A stretch of 64,000 nucleotides of DNA from contig OENT01000707.1 of assembly GCA_900239685.1 (NCBI GenBank), positions 1-64,000 on the forward strand, in the 5' to 3' direction. The number at the start of each line of letters is the position of its first letter. Position 1 is the first letter of the stretch. The stretch comes from Rotaria macrura (taxonomy: Eukaryota; Rotifera; Eurotatoria; Philodinida; Philodinidae). The notes under the pieces were generated by a model that ran no database searches, had not been told where the DNA came from, and worked only from the letters and a program-made list of their open reading frames with translations. The translations under genes and the position numbers were made by a program. Below, piece by piece: positions 34,881 through 47,935 of this stretch.

Positions 34881-36154
34881 CTCCTAGGTCTTGTTCGACA
34901 TATTTCCGATTGTCTCGTAGTGCTGAAATTTATTTGCAGACAACTTGATTTCTATCTTGCCGAGGAAAATGTTTACGTACTGCGGTATTACTGACTGATT
35001 ATCGAATTAGTTAGTCTATCTATGACTGTAAGGATACATGGTACCATATGTAGATTCTTATAAGGAGGAACAAGAAAAGCCATTGCGGAGCTTCAAGTAT
35101 GATTCATTGTGCTGCAATCACGAAATTCATTTGAAACAGACGCAGTTTCATTCCCGATCTCATGGAATAATGTATAAACAGACCAGCTTCGTGATCGAAA
35201 AAAATGTATTTCATTCTCTTACCATGTTTCAATGGACAACAACCGTATGCATAGTATAGAAGAAGAATGATCGAAAAAGAAAATAAGAAACTTAAAATAT
35301 ATTATTCGACTCACCTTGAAATCTGCACTTTCTCCTTTGTAGGTGAGAGTGAGCATGACTGTGGCTGTAGAAATGACTGCGAGTGTTGGTATGTGCGTCT
35401 CAAAGGATACTCAACGTTCATATTTATCCACATGCACACCCACACCCTCCTTAGTTCATCTTTCTTCTGATTATTTCTATTCATCATTCATTCTTTATTT
35501 TCTGTAGGAAATATTTAATTTAATATTTATTACACGAATATAACGTGTCAATAGATCCCAACATGTTATTTTCGACCAAAAGATGCATTGACTACTGACC
35601 ATCTTTTTAATAATTTGAGAGCGAAACAACTTAGAAAGTGGCTGTTTCTATAATTGTATTACGATAAAATTTTTCATAAACTATACATGCTTGTGTTTAT
35701 TTTTTATTCACAGAAGATTTTGATAAAGACAAACTAACAATAACGAAAATATGAAATACAAATATGTCTATTAACCTGAACAAGTATCAGTCGAGCGATG
35801 ATATAGGCGTCTACGAAATAAAAAGCCGTATTTTGCTATTTTTTATTCGAATAATATCGGTATTCATTACTAATGTTTGCACCGCTTTTGAGTCAATCTA
35901 TCAGCATGGCGAATTTTTTGTTTCCAAATTTAGTTTTATCTTTTCAATTGTTGTTTGTTGATAAACTTCATTATTATCATCTTCAAATGTTGCATTCATT
36001 TACGAAATAGAAAAATCTGCAGTCATACTTGTATGTCTTCAGTTAGTATTATTAAAATCATACCTTATTTCATGTTTACGTCTACATACCTATAAATAAT
36101 ATTCACTCGATCGTTGTGCGCTACTGTCATGATTAACGAAACTTTCATACCAAC
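34881..36154. other. Intergenic region without recognised content
   Basis: AT-rich sequence with short frames only. A CACACCCACACCC run occurs near 35432 but is too short to call a telomeric relic. Confidence 0.4.
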
Positions 36155-36403
36155 CCAGGTCGAACGATACGGACCTTTGAGTGGACGCAGTTATACGGAC
36201 CGCAACATCATTAAAATAGGGCCGTATACGGCCGTATTTTCACAGTACACGGCTCCGTGTACGGTGCTATTTCTGGGCACAGTAATAAAGGATCGTATAC
36301 TGTGAAAATACGGCCGTATACGGCCCTATTTTAATGATGTTACGGTCCGTAGAACCGCGTCCACTCAACGGTCCGTAACGGATATCCGTTTTGATCGACC
36401 TGG
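36155..36403. mobile_element. MITE copy 2, TIR CCAGGTCGA
   Basis: It starts CCAGGTCGAAC (36155) and ends TCGACCTGG (to 36403). Subterminal blocks are almost perfect mirrors: ACATCATTAAAATAGGGCCG with TATACGGCCGTATTTTCACA on the left, and TGTGAAAATACGGCCGTATA with CGGCCCTATTTTAATGATGT on the right. The core words (TCATTAAAATAGG, CGGACC) are shared with the copy at 12470-12723, so this is one family of about 250 bp. No coding capacity. Confidence 0.85.
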
Positions 36404-37508
36404 GAAGTTGTGCTCTTTTCACTATGGACATACGTCGTTCCGTTACAGCATTTTTTCTTCGATTATGTTTGTTAGAAGTAGTTTTTTGAATGCATAAGTT
36501 AGTGATATTCTATGACAAGTTAGATTGGGGGTTTGTTGAATATAGCCCTGTGTTTGAGATATTAAATTTTATTTTCTAAGATTCATGAGCATGGAATAGT
36601 TCGTAGAATTCATTTCTGTTTCTGTATCACACAAGAACTGAGGACCGTTTTTGTCTGCGCTTTACAGATCAGTATGTTTAACATAAAATTCAACCAATAA
36701 AACAGTTGAGATTCAATTTTTCAAGTATTTTAGAGTTTGTTTACTTACATACTTGTTAAAAATTACAAATATTTCCCTTCTACCATTCTATAGATACCCA
36801 GCCAGAAAAAAACTAAAGATAACACGTGAAATAACATAAAAACTGCACATTTTTACGCTTGTTATTTCGTTAGAAATATAGCTTGTATTCCTCTAGCAGG
36901 AGACTTATTTCAACATAAAAACGCGTTAAATTTCTGACGAAATAAAAATCGTAAAAATGTGCGGCTCTTTCGCTATTCTACACGTTATTTTTCTTCGCAT
37001 GTCGGCCTGGATATAGTCGTTCGAAGTTTAATTAAAAACATCTATCCGATAGTTGCGCTCTCCGTGTTCTGCATTATGAAGATTGATAAAAAGAATCTGA
37101 CTAATTTAAATATTTTCAAACAACGCTTAAATGTCAAATTTCTAACATCTATAATTTTAAATAAAACAACATTCTTTTGTTGGTCAGTGAAATCATAGAT
37201 TGCTTTATCGAAATCTTCACTATTCGAAATTCCTTCAAAAATTTTACTGGGTACATTTCAGAGAGAAAGTTTCTCAGTCACATCTTTCATTTCCTATATG
37301 TATATATCAGAGAAAAAATATCGAGCTCTGGTATAGGTTTTATTGAAGGCAATTCATTGTTTTAAAGAAGAAGAACTTCAATTATATTTACACATGTATA
37401 CAAATTCCAATTATATTCTTTAAATAGTGACAATTACGTTTACAACGGTTTCATAAGAAAAAATAAAGAAAATTTCTATGTACTAATTTTTCTTGTCGTT
37501 TCAGAATG
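36404..37508. other. Intergenic region downstream of the CREB3-like gene
   Basis: AT-rich sequence. No gene, RNA or repeat is supported. Confidence 0.4.
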
Positions 37509-39965
37509 TCATTTACTGATTGTGTGTTGCGCTAATTTTAATGTATCATTTCCAGTCGCTGATGTTGTACGTTCAACACGAATAATTTTCACTGGTACAC
37601 TTCTATTACGAATTTCATCGATTTCGTTATTTGTTTCTTCAATAACAACAAAGTTTTCATTGACATGGTAATTGGTTTGTCGTTTTTTATATACTGGTTC
37701 TTGTGCATGAGCTATCAATGAAGATTCATCTACAAACGATCGTTTTAAAATAGTATTTTCATGTTTTTCTTGCATTGATTGTTTAGAATTCAATTTTTTA
37801 TTCATGTACTTTTCAACTGTACTTGGAAAAGTATAACCAGGTGCAGCTATGTTGTGTTGTAATGTTGATTGATATTTATTTTTTGACGGCAAATAAGGTC
37901 CATGATGATGATCATGTTCGTCCGCTGAAAGAAGTACACGAGATTTATAATTGTCTGTACCGTAACTTGAATGAATAGATTCTTTCGATTCCATTATAGA
38001 TTGTCGGGATGTAAATGCAGCTTGATAATTATTCGATGGTACAAATGCATTCTCTAATGATAATGATCTATCATCAATTAACGATTTATTTGTAACAGGT
38101 GCCCAAACACCAAAAACAACGGCGAAAAATACAGCGAAAACCTAAGTTGAATAAAAAGACAATAAATAAATGAGTAACTTATTCGATAAAACTAAATTTA
38201 CCATCAAAGCAGTGCTAGGTGCCGACATTCCTTTGTTAATCATGGATCGAAGTAAATCTCGTTCTTGTGTCAATGTTCTAAATAAATAGAAAATATAATA
38301 TGTTGGAAGACAATGAAAAGACGTGCATAAAATGAGAATGATGATTTGCATCGAGAACTTGAGAATCATTATTCTATTATTTATGAAACAAACTCGAACA
38401 AGATTGCTAAATGATGGAGGGTTACATATAGAATTTTTCATCCTAGATCGATTTTGATTAGACCTTAGAAATGTGATGAAGTATCTAGTCGCGTTCGAAA
38501 ATAGTAAAACTGACGAGTAATTTTCACTGAATGCAAGAAAAACTGGACAATTATATTCAATTATTCTAGCCACAGAATAACAAGATGATCATGAGGATAA
38601 AATAGTTTCGAATTACTCAATGTTTATCCTCATACATGTAAAATTATCTCAAATATAATTTTTTTAGAATATCTTCATTCTGAAGATTATATTTCTGAGA
38701 TTGTTTTCAACCTCATTTATATTCATGCTGGGGTATTTCAAGATCAAATATCAAGTACTCACCGATACTCATTACATATAATCGAACGCTGTTTCAAACT
38801 CATCTTCGATAATAGCTGTGAAACATTTTAATTAGTAGTTACCTTTGATTTTTTTCTATGGCAGCCATGCGTTCTTTGAGCGCATTATTTTCATCCAGAT
38901 ATTTAGCCATTTGTTTTTCAAGTGCATCAACATATTCTTTTTTCTTTCGACGACTTTCTTGCGCTGAAATCTACAAATAAAATTCATAGATTGTATGAAA
39001 ATTGATGAGTAGCCTATCAATGTTTTTAATTACTTTATTTTTGATTTTTCGTCGAACTTTTTTCAAAAGTTTTTCTTCCGTTTTACTCAATGGTAATTTG
39101 GTAGGAACTTGATAGCCTTCTTGCTTGATCAATTTTAATTCTTCATTCGTTAGAACTAATGGACCTGCAGTGGGCAGAGTCTAAATATGAAACAAAAAGA
39201 AAAGACAGGTTTCTAGATTTCATAGATTTTGTTTCTTTTAGCTATTGATTTACATCGAAATTTGTTAACATTTTCGAATAAGCATTCTCCGAAAAACTAT
39301 CAGGTGAATTCGAATTTGTTTCATCCGTTGATTCACTTAAAGTTGATGGTGTTAATGGTAGATTATCTTCCATTGGACATTCATTGATAGTTGTTGATGA
39401 GGAAGGTTTAAATTGAAAACTGATCATTTCAGCAGGTAGAGTTGCTGTTGTCAATGGTGCAGACGTTAGGGATAGTGATGTGCCCGTTAAGGTTTTATTT
39501 GTTGTTTGAATGAGAAAAACAGGTGTGTTGGTATATTGAGTGATATTAGCTGCTGTTATTGTGAATGGTCTTGATGCTTCAATGGGTTCCATGGGATCGG
39601 TACCCATTTCTCGTGTGTTGGTTTCAGTCTCAGTGGGCACTGATGCAAGATCAAGTGATTGTTCTTTTAGAAGTGATGTATCTGCTGATAAAAGCTCATT
39701 TAAGAATTGTTCGAAAATAGCTGGATCAAATTGATTTTCTAATTGTTCAAAAAGAATCATCAACTGTTACAAATCAAAATCATTGTTTAGTGTATTAACC
39801 TGCATCATCTAAACAATTTGACGCCGGACTTATCGATGATGAATCATTAATATTAAAATCACCGAGCATAACTTCATTTGTAAAAAGTAGACCTTCTGAA
39901 GTTGGTGATTGCTGTATATCACCAAGTAGAATATCATATGGGTCATAAGAAGTCTCCATCATCAT
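37509..39965 (-). CDS. CREB3/OASIS-type membrane-bound bZIP transcription factor
   Basis: Six exons: 39965-39800, 39738-39254, 39180-39034, 38970-38843, 38277-38202 and 38141-37509, all GT-AG and in phase, giving 544 residues. The N-terminus is an acidic, Ser/Thr-rich activation region. The basic region follows the CREB3 signature [20 protein letters not shown] with [20 protein letters not shown], then a leucine zipper ([19 protein letters not shown]). About 40 residues later a hydrophobic segment, [19 protein letters not shown], is a single membrane span. Members of this family sit in the ER membrane, are cut by S1P/S2P on stress, and the N-terminal part enters the nucleus. RVLL in the luminal part fits the S1P pattern RxxL but lies unusually far from the membrane. 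Vertebrates have CREB3 and CREB3L1-4; I cannot say which is closest. Confidence 0.9.
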
Positions 39966-40946
39966 GTTGATAGACTTGTATATATGCGCCTTAAAGTTAA
40001 AGTTATATAGTTCGATTTATTTAGTAGACAGAAGGTAGTTGATAATGATAAGAATTTGTTTTTCGAAAATACTCATTGATAAAAAAAAAATTTCTTCATT
40101 TTATATCTCATGAGTTCAGTAACCTTTATGCAAATTATTTATTCATTCTTTTTGTTGTTTTCGTTAATCAATCACAGAAAATTCATCTTGATTTCTTCTG
40201 AAAATATCTTATGGGTTTCTTACTACGATGCAAAACTTACCTTATATACGTGTAAGAAAAAAGCGACTACTCCTGAACACGACAAAACAAAATGTGGTTG
40301 TCGTCAAACTACAGTGACGTGTCTCGTTGATGATGTGTAGCTTGGTTTCTTTTGCCACGTTGGCAACTAATCATTATGTGTATACAGTGAATCATCGCAG
40401 TCCTGTTTTCTATTGCTCGTTGCATGATGCAAACCAAGTTGTATGATTCAAGGGAAATTTCATCATCATTATTCAAGACAGAATTTTTTCAATATGATTA
40501 CTTAATATTATCTTTTATTTTATAGACGACAATCTAGAAAGGACAATATAAGATACTATAGTTGGAAACGAAAACAGATGAGTCTAATGTTATAAAAAGA
40601 AACTGTTAGTCATTGTTAAATAATTCAATGGCCGTAAATTGGAAATAAATCAAAATCGTCATAGAATATACTAGTCAAGAAACGTAAAGCAGTTGCCATA
40701 GCCAGCCATTGCACTTAGATTGATTGTTTCCAATATGTAGTTTACAGCTGTTGCTTTCTTATATTTTTACTCACGACTTAAGTATGAATGTCCTGGTAAA
40801 AAAAATGATCGTCGAAACATTTATTACGAAATACACATACAATAAAAGCAGCATAATATCATATTTTTAATCTCATGTGTAGTATTTTAAAATTTCGTAA
40901 AAATATTTTGATTAATTCAGAAAACGAAAAACAAACAAACAAACTT
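39966..40946. other. Intergenic region between the CREB3-like and Cys-rich genes
   Basis: It contains the 5' flank of the CREB3-like gene and the 3' flank of the Cys-rich gene. Apart from the TGACGTG site nothing stands out. Confidence 0.4.
40315..40321. promoter_or_regulatory. UPRE/CRE-like site upstream of the CREB3-like gene
   Basis: TGACGTG, the core bound by CREB3, ATF6 and XBP1 class factors, lies 350 bases above the start codon of the CREB3-like gene. A CCACG-containing word follows near 40356. This could be an autoregulatory site, but a 7-mer may occur by chance. Confidence 0.3.
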
Positions 40947-41318
40947 TCATTGTAATATAGGTCGCACATCGACAAATGATGGTGCAGATTTCTGTCGAGG
41001 CTCATAGAGGAAACAGGTAGCTTTCATTATTTGCATCCAATCGCATTGTTGTGTTTCATTAATATTCGTTTCACAAAATTCATTTGTGCATAAATCACAA
41101 GAAAAATCCTTCTTGAATGATATACTATATCGAATAATCGTGTCACACATTGTACCACTTAAGAGACAACATCGACATTCACATATGCCAGTATCCATAG
41201 GACTATTACCAATGATAACGGTAGCAGCTTCATTTTTATCGAATTCTCGTGTAACAAAAAGATGAACCCAATACGAAATAATAAGTAAAAACAGCAATCC
41301 AATCAAAAATGATCTCAT
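40947..41318 (-). CDS. Small cysteine-rich secreted or membrane-anchored protein
   Basis: A single exon of 123 codons. The N-terminus MRSFLIGLLFLLIISYWVHL is a strong signal peptide or signal anchor. The remainder carries a cluster of cysteines, CECRCCLL, then single and paired cysteines (TMCDT, FSCDLCTNEFCET, QQCDW, ATCFLY), about eleven in all, suggesting a disulphide-bonded extracellular or luminal fold. The ATG follows a short AT-rich 5' flank. I do not recognise the family. A small secreted cysteine-rich protein of this size could be lineage-specific. Confidence 0.6.
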   Translation of the reverse strand: MRSFLIGLLFLLIISYWVHLFVTREFDKNEAATVIIGNSPMDTGICECRCCLLSGTMCDTIIRYSISFKKDFSCDLCTNEFCETNINETQQCDWMQIMKATCFLYEPRQKSAPSFVDVRPILQ

Positions 41319-44300
41319 AGTCGAGCGTGTCTCGGTTAATATGAATTACCAATGTCTTACTAGTATAGTTGACTGACAGAAAATAGGCATGATCATAGAT
41401 GATAATTGATATACAAACGCAATGCAAACAAAAACTACCCATATGGAAGCATATCATACACCGTTGCCTAGTTTTTTTTCCGTCGTATCCTTCTATGACA
41501 TTTGCTGTTACCTAGTGTACTCAATCATGATTCAATGATTGGGTATCTGCTAAATAAGAAAGAAAAGCGTCATTAGATCTATCAGCTTGTTAAAACAAAA
41601 TCAAAAACATCTATTGAACTTTTTAGATTCTGACTGTAAGTCCATATTCAAGACGTTACTCCATTGCGTTTTAATAGCACGGTAGAATGGCATTGTATAA
41701 ATTATTTTCTTTCAGATAGGAATTTTAGTAAAACTGATATTCATTTATGTTTGATGATTCTACAATCTAACATTTTTGAACTGTACTTTGTTTTATTTCA
41801 ACCTTTGACTGTTTTTCGTTTCAAGTATGGCAATTCGATCCATGAGAATGATCTGGTTTTATAACGTTATCTTCAAAGCAACCTTTTATTAGAATGTCAA
41901 CATTGATAAACAATTTTGTTTGAAACTCTATTTATGTTGTAAACACAAAATCTTTAATGTATTATCAACAATTGAAAAGATGCAGCTGCTTGTCATTTTT
42001 TGTATCAAATGATTTTTTTTTCGCTTCTTCTTATGATGATTTATCCCTCTTTCTGTTCGTCCGTATTCGAACGTGATGTTCGTTTTTCATCGTGTTGTTT
42101 CTTTTTTAATTAGTGTGCTAACAATCGATGAGAAGAATATCAAGATTTGTCACATTAGAATTAGTCGAACTCGAAATATGATAACATTTGAAGTGATATA
42201 TCGACCATCATCGACTAATTCATCAAATTTACTACTCGATAACATTAATAGTGTTATGATTTTCACACAGATGTTTGTACCTAAATGTTGTCTGTGTCAT
42301 AACAACAAAAAAACGTCCATATTATTTCTTTATGATAAAATGTTAGAAGATTGCAAGACACGCTTCTCATAAAAATACTAAACTAATCTAGTATGTCTGG
42401 CGTTATTTAGTCAAACAAATATCCATTTAAAAATCATTCTGTACAATGGTATGAAATATAGAACGTTTTAGTTCATGCTTATGCTTTATAGTGAAGTTGA
42501 TTTTGTTCGACTTTACACACTCACGTACTACACAATGCAAACTATCAAGAGAGAACAATGATAGATTTTCTGAAAAATATCTACTAGTATTGTTCGTGTC
42601 TTGTTTGCATGTCGAGTTCACATACAAGTGAAATTAGCAATAGACGAGCGAATATCCTTCGTCAATTATGAAGAGAAAACTATCATCGGATATTGTGTGC
42701 AAAACATTCATGAACTCGTTCAACCATATGATAGTGTTCAGTGTCGTCTACTAATTTCAAATGTTATTAACTTGAAAATGTAATACAATAACCACATGAT
42801 CAACGTTATTGATAAAATTACAGTTGAATGATTACATAGCAACACAAAAAAAAACATGCAAAGTCACTGACTCGATCCATGCAAAGATACGAATGTGCTC
42901 CGTCTATTAGAAGCATAACAGAAAGAAGATGTCAAAAGACAAGTTAAATTAGATTTGATACATCACAACATGCTAATGCGAGCTTATGGCGATTTTAGAC
43001 TCTTGCAATAAGAGTATAAACCATCTCGTGGGAATCATAAATGTCATCTTATTTTAAGGATGATGAGTATAACATAATGAAAGGGTTTTGTGTACGAAAA
43101 AAAGAAACGAATGGCTGTTAAGAATTCAATAATTAGTTTTCTGTAATAGTCTTTTCTAGTTGTTTTTAGAAGAAGCAAGATAAAATGAAGTCATCATGCA
43201 GCTAATATTTATATTAAATCTTAAAAAACAAACAGATTGATTCTTTCATTCAACATGCCAACGGATGTATGAATGATAGTTGAAAATAAAAGTAACTATT
43301 GAAAACATTCTACATGATATTTCTTGAGTCAATCTAAGTAGTCGATATTAGAAGTTAGCAGTTTAGAATGACTGTTTTACGATGGTAACTTGGATGTTAA
43401 ATTTTTCGGTAGCTCAACTAAATCATCGAGCTGTTTCGTTAAGTAATTTTCTTAAAATAAAAGCAGTAAAAATCTAACAAGAAAAAAACGTGCTCACCTT
43501 CAAGGCAATCTGAGTATCGTGCAAGCAATAGACAAATAAAAAGCCTCCAGGGAAACGATCTCAGACGCTCTTCTGTGTTCTTCACTTATAAGAATTCTCA
43601 TTTGAAAGATATGTAAACTTTATTTTAATTACTAGAAATATATAAAAGTTTTCTTTTTTCGGAACTCTTTTCCATAGTGTAACAATCCATTTCGATGAAA
43701 TTTAGTACGTTGATCATAACGTCATAATTGACTTTTATCGTTAATAATGATTTACTAGTATTTTGAACATTCTTTTAACGATGAATCAAATAGTTCGTAG
43801 TATATGTCAAACGTAGAGATCTTAGATTTATGTCACAAAATTACAATCAATAATGAACATTAGTCATATGAAGGAGATCAACTTTCTGGCACGTATTTAA
43901 CTGATGTAGATCATTCATTGCTCGATTCATGGAAAAGATCAAAATACTATCATAATATTAGTCAAAAATGAAATTCGTATGTTTTCGATAGAATTATTAA
44001 GATTAAAATCTGTCTCCTTACATTGTCATGGAGCTGTTTATTTTTTAACTTGCGTCACATATCGTTGTTGAAAGTAAATCTATCCTTTGTTATTGAAAAT
44101 TTAGGTAGATTTCGAATGATTCTAATGAATGAAAATCATATTCAACATTAAAAATTTTGACATTTTACATTTCTTACTTGTGATCTTTCGTTGTAAATGA
44201 AATTAGAAAACATGTTAGCATACAACATTCTAGATATAGGTCATTGTATCTTTCCTGTTTCACATGAAAAACTTGTCTAAATATAGATGTATTATTGTAA

Positions 44301-46304
44301 TTGACATGAGAAATTTTTAATTTACTCGTTAGACGGTAGACAGATATCGTGCTTTGTGGTTGATCAAAGTTAAATAATATACCAGTAACGATTAACGTAA
44401 ACTTAACATTGAAGTTTCATATTCACTTGCACACAGTCTCTTGAAAATGTTCTACAAGCAGTGCTCTTTATGCAACTCCCAGGAAGTTAAAAGGTTAATG
44501 TCAATGCTTGACTTCTTCCTGAAGACTTACACTCATCAAGATGAATCATTATCGATTTTATGAAATAATCTGTCATTTGATTACTTCAAAAAAAAATCAA
44601 AGTATGATTTCAGAATTTTTTTCAAGATTTTCTATTGAATGCAACTAAAAAAAAATAGAATGATTCAACCCCCAAATTTGTTTTTTCTAATATTTTAGAA
44701 TTAATTGTTATTATGAGAAAATCTGTGGGTGCCGACCATTATTATTCTATTAACTGAACGCATTGCTTAAGCGTAAAAAATCATACAAGTCTTGAAAACA
44801 TCAACACACTACAATGAGATGTAAGCTATGAAACCAGGTTAGAATTACGCATACAAAAAGTCAATGGACTGAATTTCCTGATACATTTCATAACATCAAC
44901 TAAGCGTATTTTTTATAGAAAAAGCAAGACGATTGAAACTCGGAATTCTCCACTTTTAGCATAAGTATGAATTCAGTGACAGAAAGACTTCAAAACAATA
45001 ATATATGCTCACGATCAAGAATAAATTATATATATATATATGTTCGATCTATATACATGGAATAAAATTATTAATTATCTATGATGACAATTCCATTTGC
45101 TATGACTTCTGTAGAAGCATATGAATATAGAAGTTTTCAAATGACAACTTGAAAAACTCATTTCGTTAATATTTCCTGGCCGGAGATTAAATCTTAGACA
45201 TCGATGTCATAAAAATCTTCAACCAACAAACATTCAATATCGGCTATTCGTATAGAGTTTCATAGATGGGCTTGCATTTTTTTTCTTGATAAATCAATCT
45301 ATGCCATCACGCAGTCTTTTTCTCTTCTGTCCTCTGGTTTTTGTTGAATTATTTATTGTTCTTATTATTTCATTCAAATATATTCAAATATTTCTTTTCT
45401 TTGTTTTGTCTTGATGAGTTAGTCTTAAACATTTATCTAATCATACGGCTACAAACAACATCTGATAGTGAATTCAGAATAATTCCATACGGCATCAATC
45501 AAATGAAGCAGCACATTAACATTTGCGTTGATGTATACAGAATTGTACTTAGCGTTGGGGTTGAGTTTGACCTACAAGTTATTGAAGAATTTTATTTGAA
45601 CCCTTCATGTTCGTGAATACTCTTAATAACGATCAAAAAAAGTGTTGAAGATTCTATTCTCTCAGTAATTCATCTTCATTTAGTATCTTGCTAATGTTCA
45701 TGACCTCACAACTCTCTCATGAATGAGACTCGAGACCAAAAAAGAGGAAGTTAGCCCCATTGTCATGAGTTCAGGCAATAGCGACCTCTAGAAAATAATT
45801 TCATATACTAACGAATGGATAGAATACAGAACCATTGAAAAAGAAAAAATAGAACTGATTACTGAAGTTCGTTTCATTCATTCTTATACTAAATAGTTAC
45901 TTTTTTTTCCAAAATAATCTTCTCATCATGAGAATGAAACAACGAACGACAAGTCTTTGTTATTAATGTATGATTACTGAAGAATTATTTATTAATTTAT
46001 CATCTATTATGGACGATTTTATCAAATCAACGAATGCTATCCAACAGATTAATGCCCAGTTCAAACAAAAACATCTTTGACAGAAATAATGGTAATAATA
46101 TATATTATATTGATTTCAATAATGGCTTGACAATTGTTAGTTTTGGTCTTCATTGAATCACAAACCAACAAAAAATAAAGGAAAAAAACTGATTATTGAC
46201 AACACATAGCTATTTTCTTCATACTTGAGTATAGGTCTTGATAAACGAATATACGCGTGTGTTGACATTAACCCTAATTGCTTTAGCTAGTGTCTTGGTT
46301 GCGA
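41319..46304. other. Long AT-rich region with possible decayed coding traces
   Basis: No intact gene is supported over about 5 kb. Two stretches look faintly protein-like: 42601-42783 (ERISFVNYEEKTIIGYCVQN) and about 42900-43075 (QKEDVKRQVKLDLIHHNMLM, then RAYGDFRLLQ and a stop, EYKPSRGNHKCHLIL). They share no frame and have internal stops. They may be remnants of a former gene. A (TA)n run lies at 45025-45041. Confidence 0.3.
45025..45041. repeat. (TA)n microsatellite
   Basis: A short run of TA dinucleotides in the gene-poor region. Confidence 0.8.
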
Positions 46305-46691
46305 TCAAAAGCCTGAACCATCATCATCCGACTTCTTTTGTTTCTTCGATAAATCTTCGAGTTGTAATGCTGCTGTGAGTGAATTTCAGAGAGAGAGGAG
46401 AAACAAAACATAAGGTTTCCATAATTTTATATCTATTTATCAGATCCTTTTTATTTCCTTCTAAAATATCACACGTTTTTCTCAAGCTTCTTAAGTCTTA
46501 CTACTGATCCAATATTTCCGATCAAAGAATGCATACATGTAAAGATCGGCTTGATGACGTAAACACTGTTGCCGATCAACACACTTAACGACGGTCGAAC
46601 GATCGAGCATAGATGCTGAATGTCTCTTTCTATCGGCTTCTGTTATTATATTCGGTGGAGAATCTAAACTTGAAAATACTTTTAGCGACAT
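46305..46691 (-). CDS. Small conserved-looking protein of unknown function, two exons
   Basis: Exon 1, 46691-46502, starts MSLKVFSSLDSPPN and ends FFDRKYWISS at donor GTAAGA. Exon 2, 46372-46305, follows acceptor TCACTCACAG and reads ALQLEDLSKKQKKSDDDGSGF then TGA. The junction is phase 1 on both sides and total length is 85 residues. The middle, MLDRSTVVKCVDRQQCLRHQ then ADLYMYAFFDRKYW, has the even, constrained look of a conserved protein. The tail is lysine- and aspartate-rich. It is divergent to the calcineurin gene and may share its CT-rich promoter region. I do not recognise it. Confidence 0.55.
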
Positions 46692-46799
46692 ATTAGCGAG
46701 AAGACAGACAGTCGTCAAACATTTTCTTTCTATTTCAAGCAGAACGAACGTTTGTACGGCCGTTATAATTCTCTTTTGCTCAATTATGAGCAGCACGAC

Positions 46800-47903
46800 G
46801 CGCAGATGCCAGCGTACAACAGAGTAAAGAAAATAGAAAAGCGATAGAAGAAAGAGGAGAGCGAGAAAGAGAGACTTCTCCTCTCGCCTAGCACTAATTG
46901 TTAATGTAGCAGACAGACGGCATAACTAGAACATCAGGAACAGAAAAGAGAAGCGAAAAAAAAGAAGAAAAAAGAGGAGAAGAATAAGAAGGCGAAGCAG
47001 AAGAAAATGCAATAGGTTTCCCACAGGCAAGCGAATAAGGAAAAATCTCGACGAATACGAGTAACAGAATGGTAGTAGTGATGGCAGCATCCATCGTGTG
47101 CATGTGTTGTTTGGCCGATTAACTTTGGTGTGCATAGGCGAGAGGGAGAGAGAGCAAGCGAACATATGGAGAAGAAAACTTATGCTTATTCTGCAACTGC
47201 TATGGTAGCATCCCTCATCATAATCAATTCTGATCTGATATAAACGACGACAGAAGGAATCTCTTTCTTCGTAGGCGCTCGACGCATGTATATTCGTTGT
47301 CCATACGCAATTTGTACCTTCCCCATCTCTTTCTCGTCTTTTTTCTAGCTCTCTTTTTACATCTGTACGTTGTGTTGTAGAAGAAAATACATCTCGCTCT
47401 ATTGTGTCTATTCCCTACACACTAGGATATTTTTCTCTTTTCTCTCTCTCTCTCTGTCCTATACTATTCCGTCGAGTTCGATGTATTAATAGTGATGCAT
47501 ACAGATCAACTTGTTTTCTTGATTGAATAAATGAATGGCAATGAGTAGTCTTACAAACGATGTCAACGAAAGGTATAACGAGAATAAAAAACAGAAAAGG
47601 AAAGAAGTAGATTTAGTTGCACATGTTAAAATTAAATCGATTCGATCATGAGTGAGATGTTAAGTGACATATACTCGATCATTCTCTCCTCTCATCGGTT
47701 ATCATATTTCTTTTTTTTTTCTTTAATGACATATAATTTGGATTAGTCGACAAAAAAAAGTCATTTACTTCTGATATATGTCAACTTGTAGACATCTATA
47801 TCGATGCCATTAGCAACATCAGACGAACTGAAAAACGAATTAATGATGATAATTAAAATCTCTGACGAAGAAAATAATACTTTTTCATTGGTTTTTTTTT
47901 CAG
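46800..47903. promoter_or_regulatory. Polypurine/polypyrimidine divergent promoter and UTR region
   Basis: The interval between the small minus-strand gene and calcineurin A has strong strand asymmetry: GAGAGAAAGAGAG-type purine runs at 46840-46990 and CTCTCTCTCTCTCT at 47441-47456. The last 12 bases before 47904 are a pyrimidine tract ending in CAG, a splice acceptor in the 5' UTR of calcineurin A. GA/CT tracts are common in animal promoters (knowledge); their role here is inferred. Confidence 0.4.
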
Positions 47904-47920
47904 TTCAAATTCAATTACAC

Positions 47921-47935
47921 ATGATTCACAAGTAA
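47921..47935 (+). promoter_or_regulatory. Four-codon upstream ORF overlapping the calcineurin A start (TAATG)
   Basis: After the UTR acceptor, ATG ATT CAC AAG TAA reads MIHK and stops. The last A of TAA is the first base of the main ATG at 47935. Such an overlap would make ribosomes terminate exactly at the main start codon, so translation may depend on reinitiation or leaky scanning. Confidence 0.5.

Noticed and set aside
42073..42783. 99- and 60-codon plus-strand frames as genes
   Set aside because: No domain, no splice support and an AT-biased composition; kept only as a possible decayed trace.
46894..47165. Leucine/serine-rich minus-strand frames in the promoter region
   Set aside because: They result from the polypurine/polypyrimidine tract; low complexity without start context.
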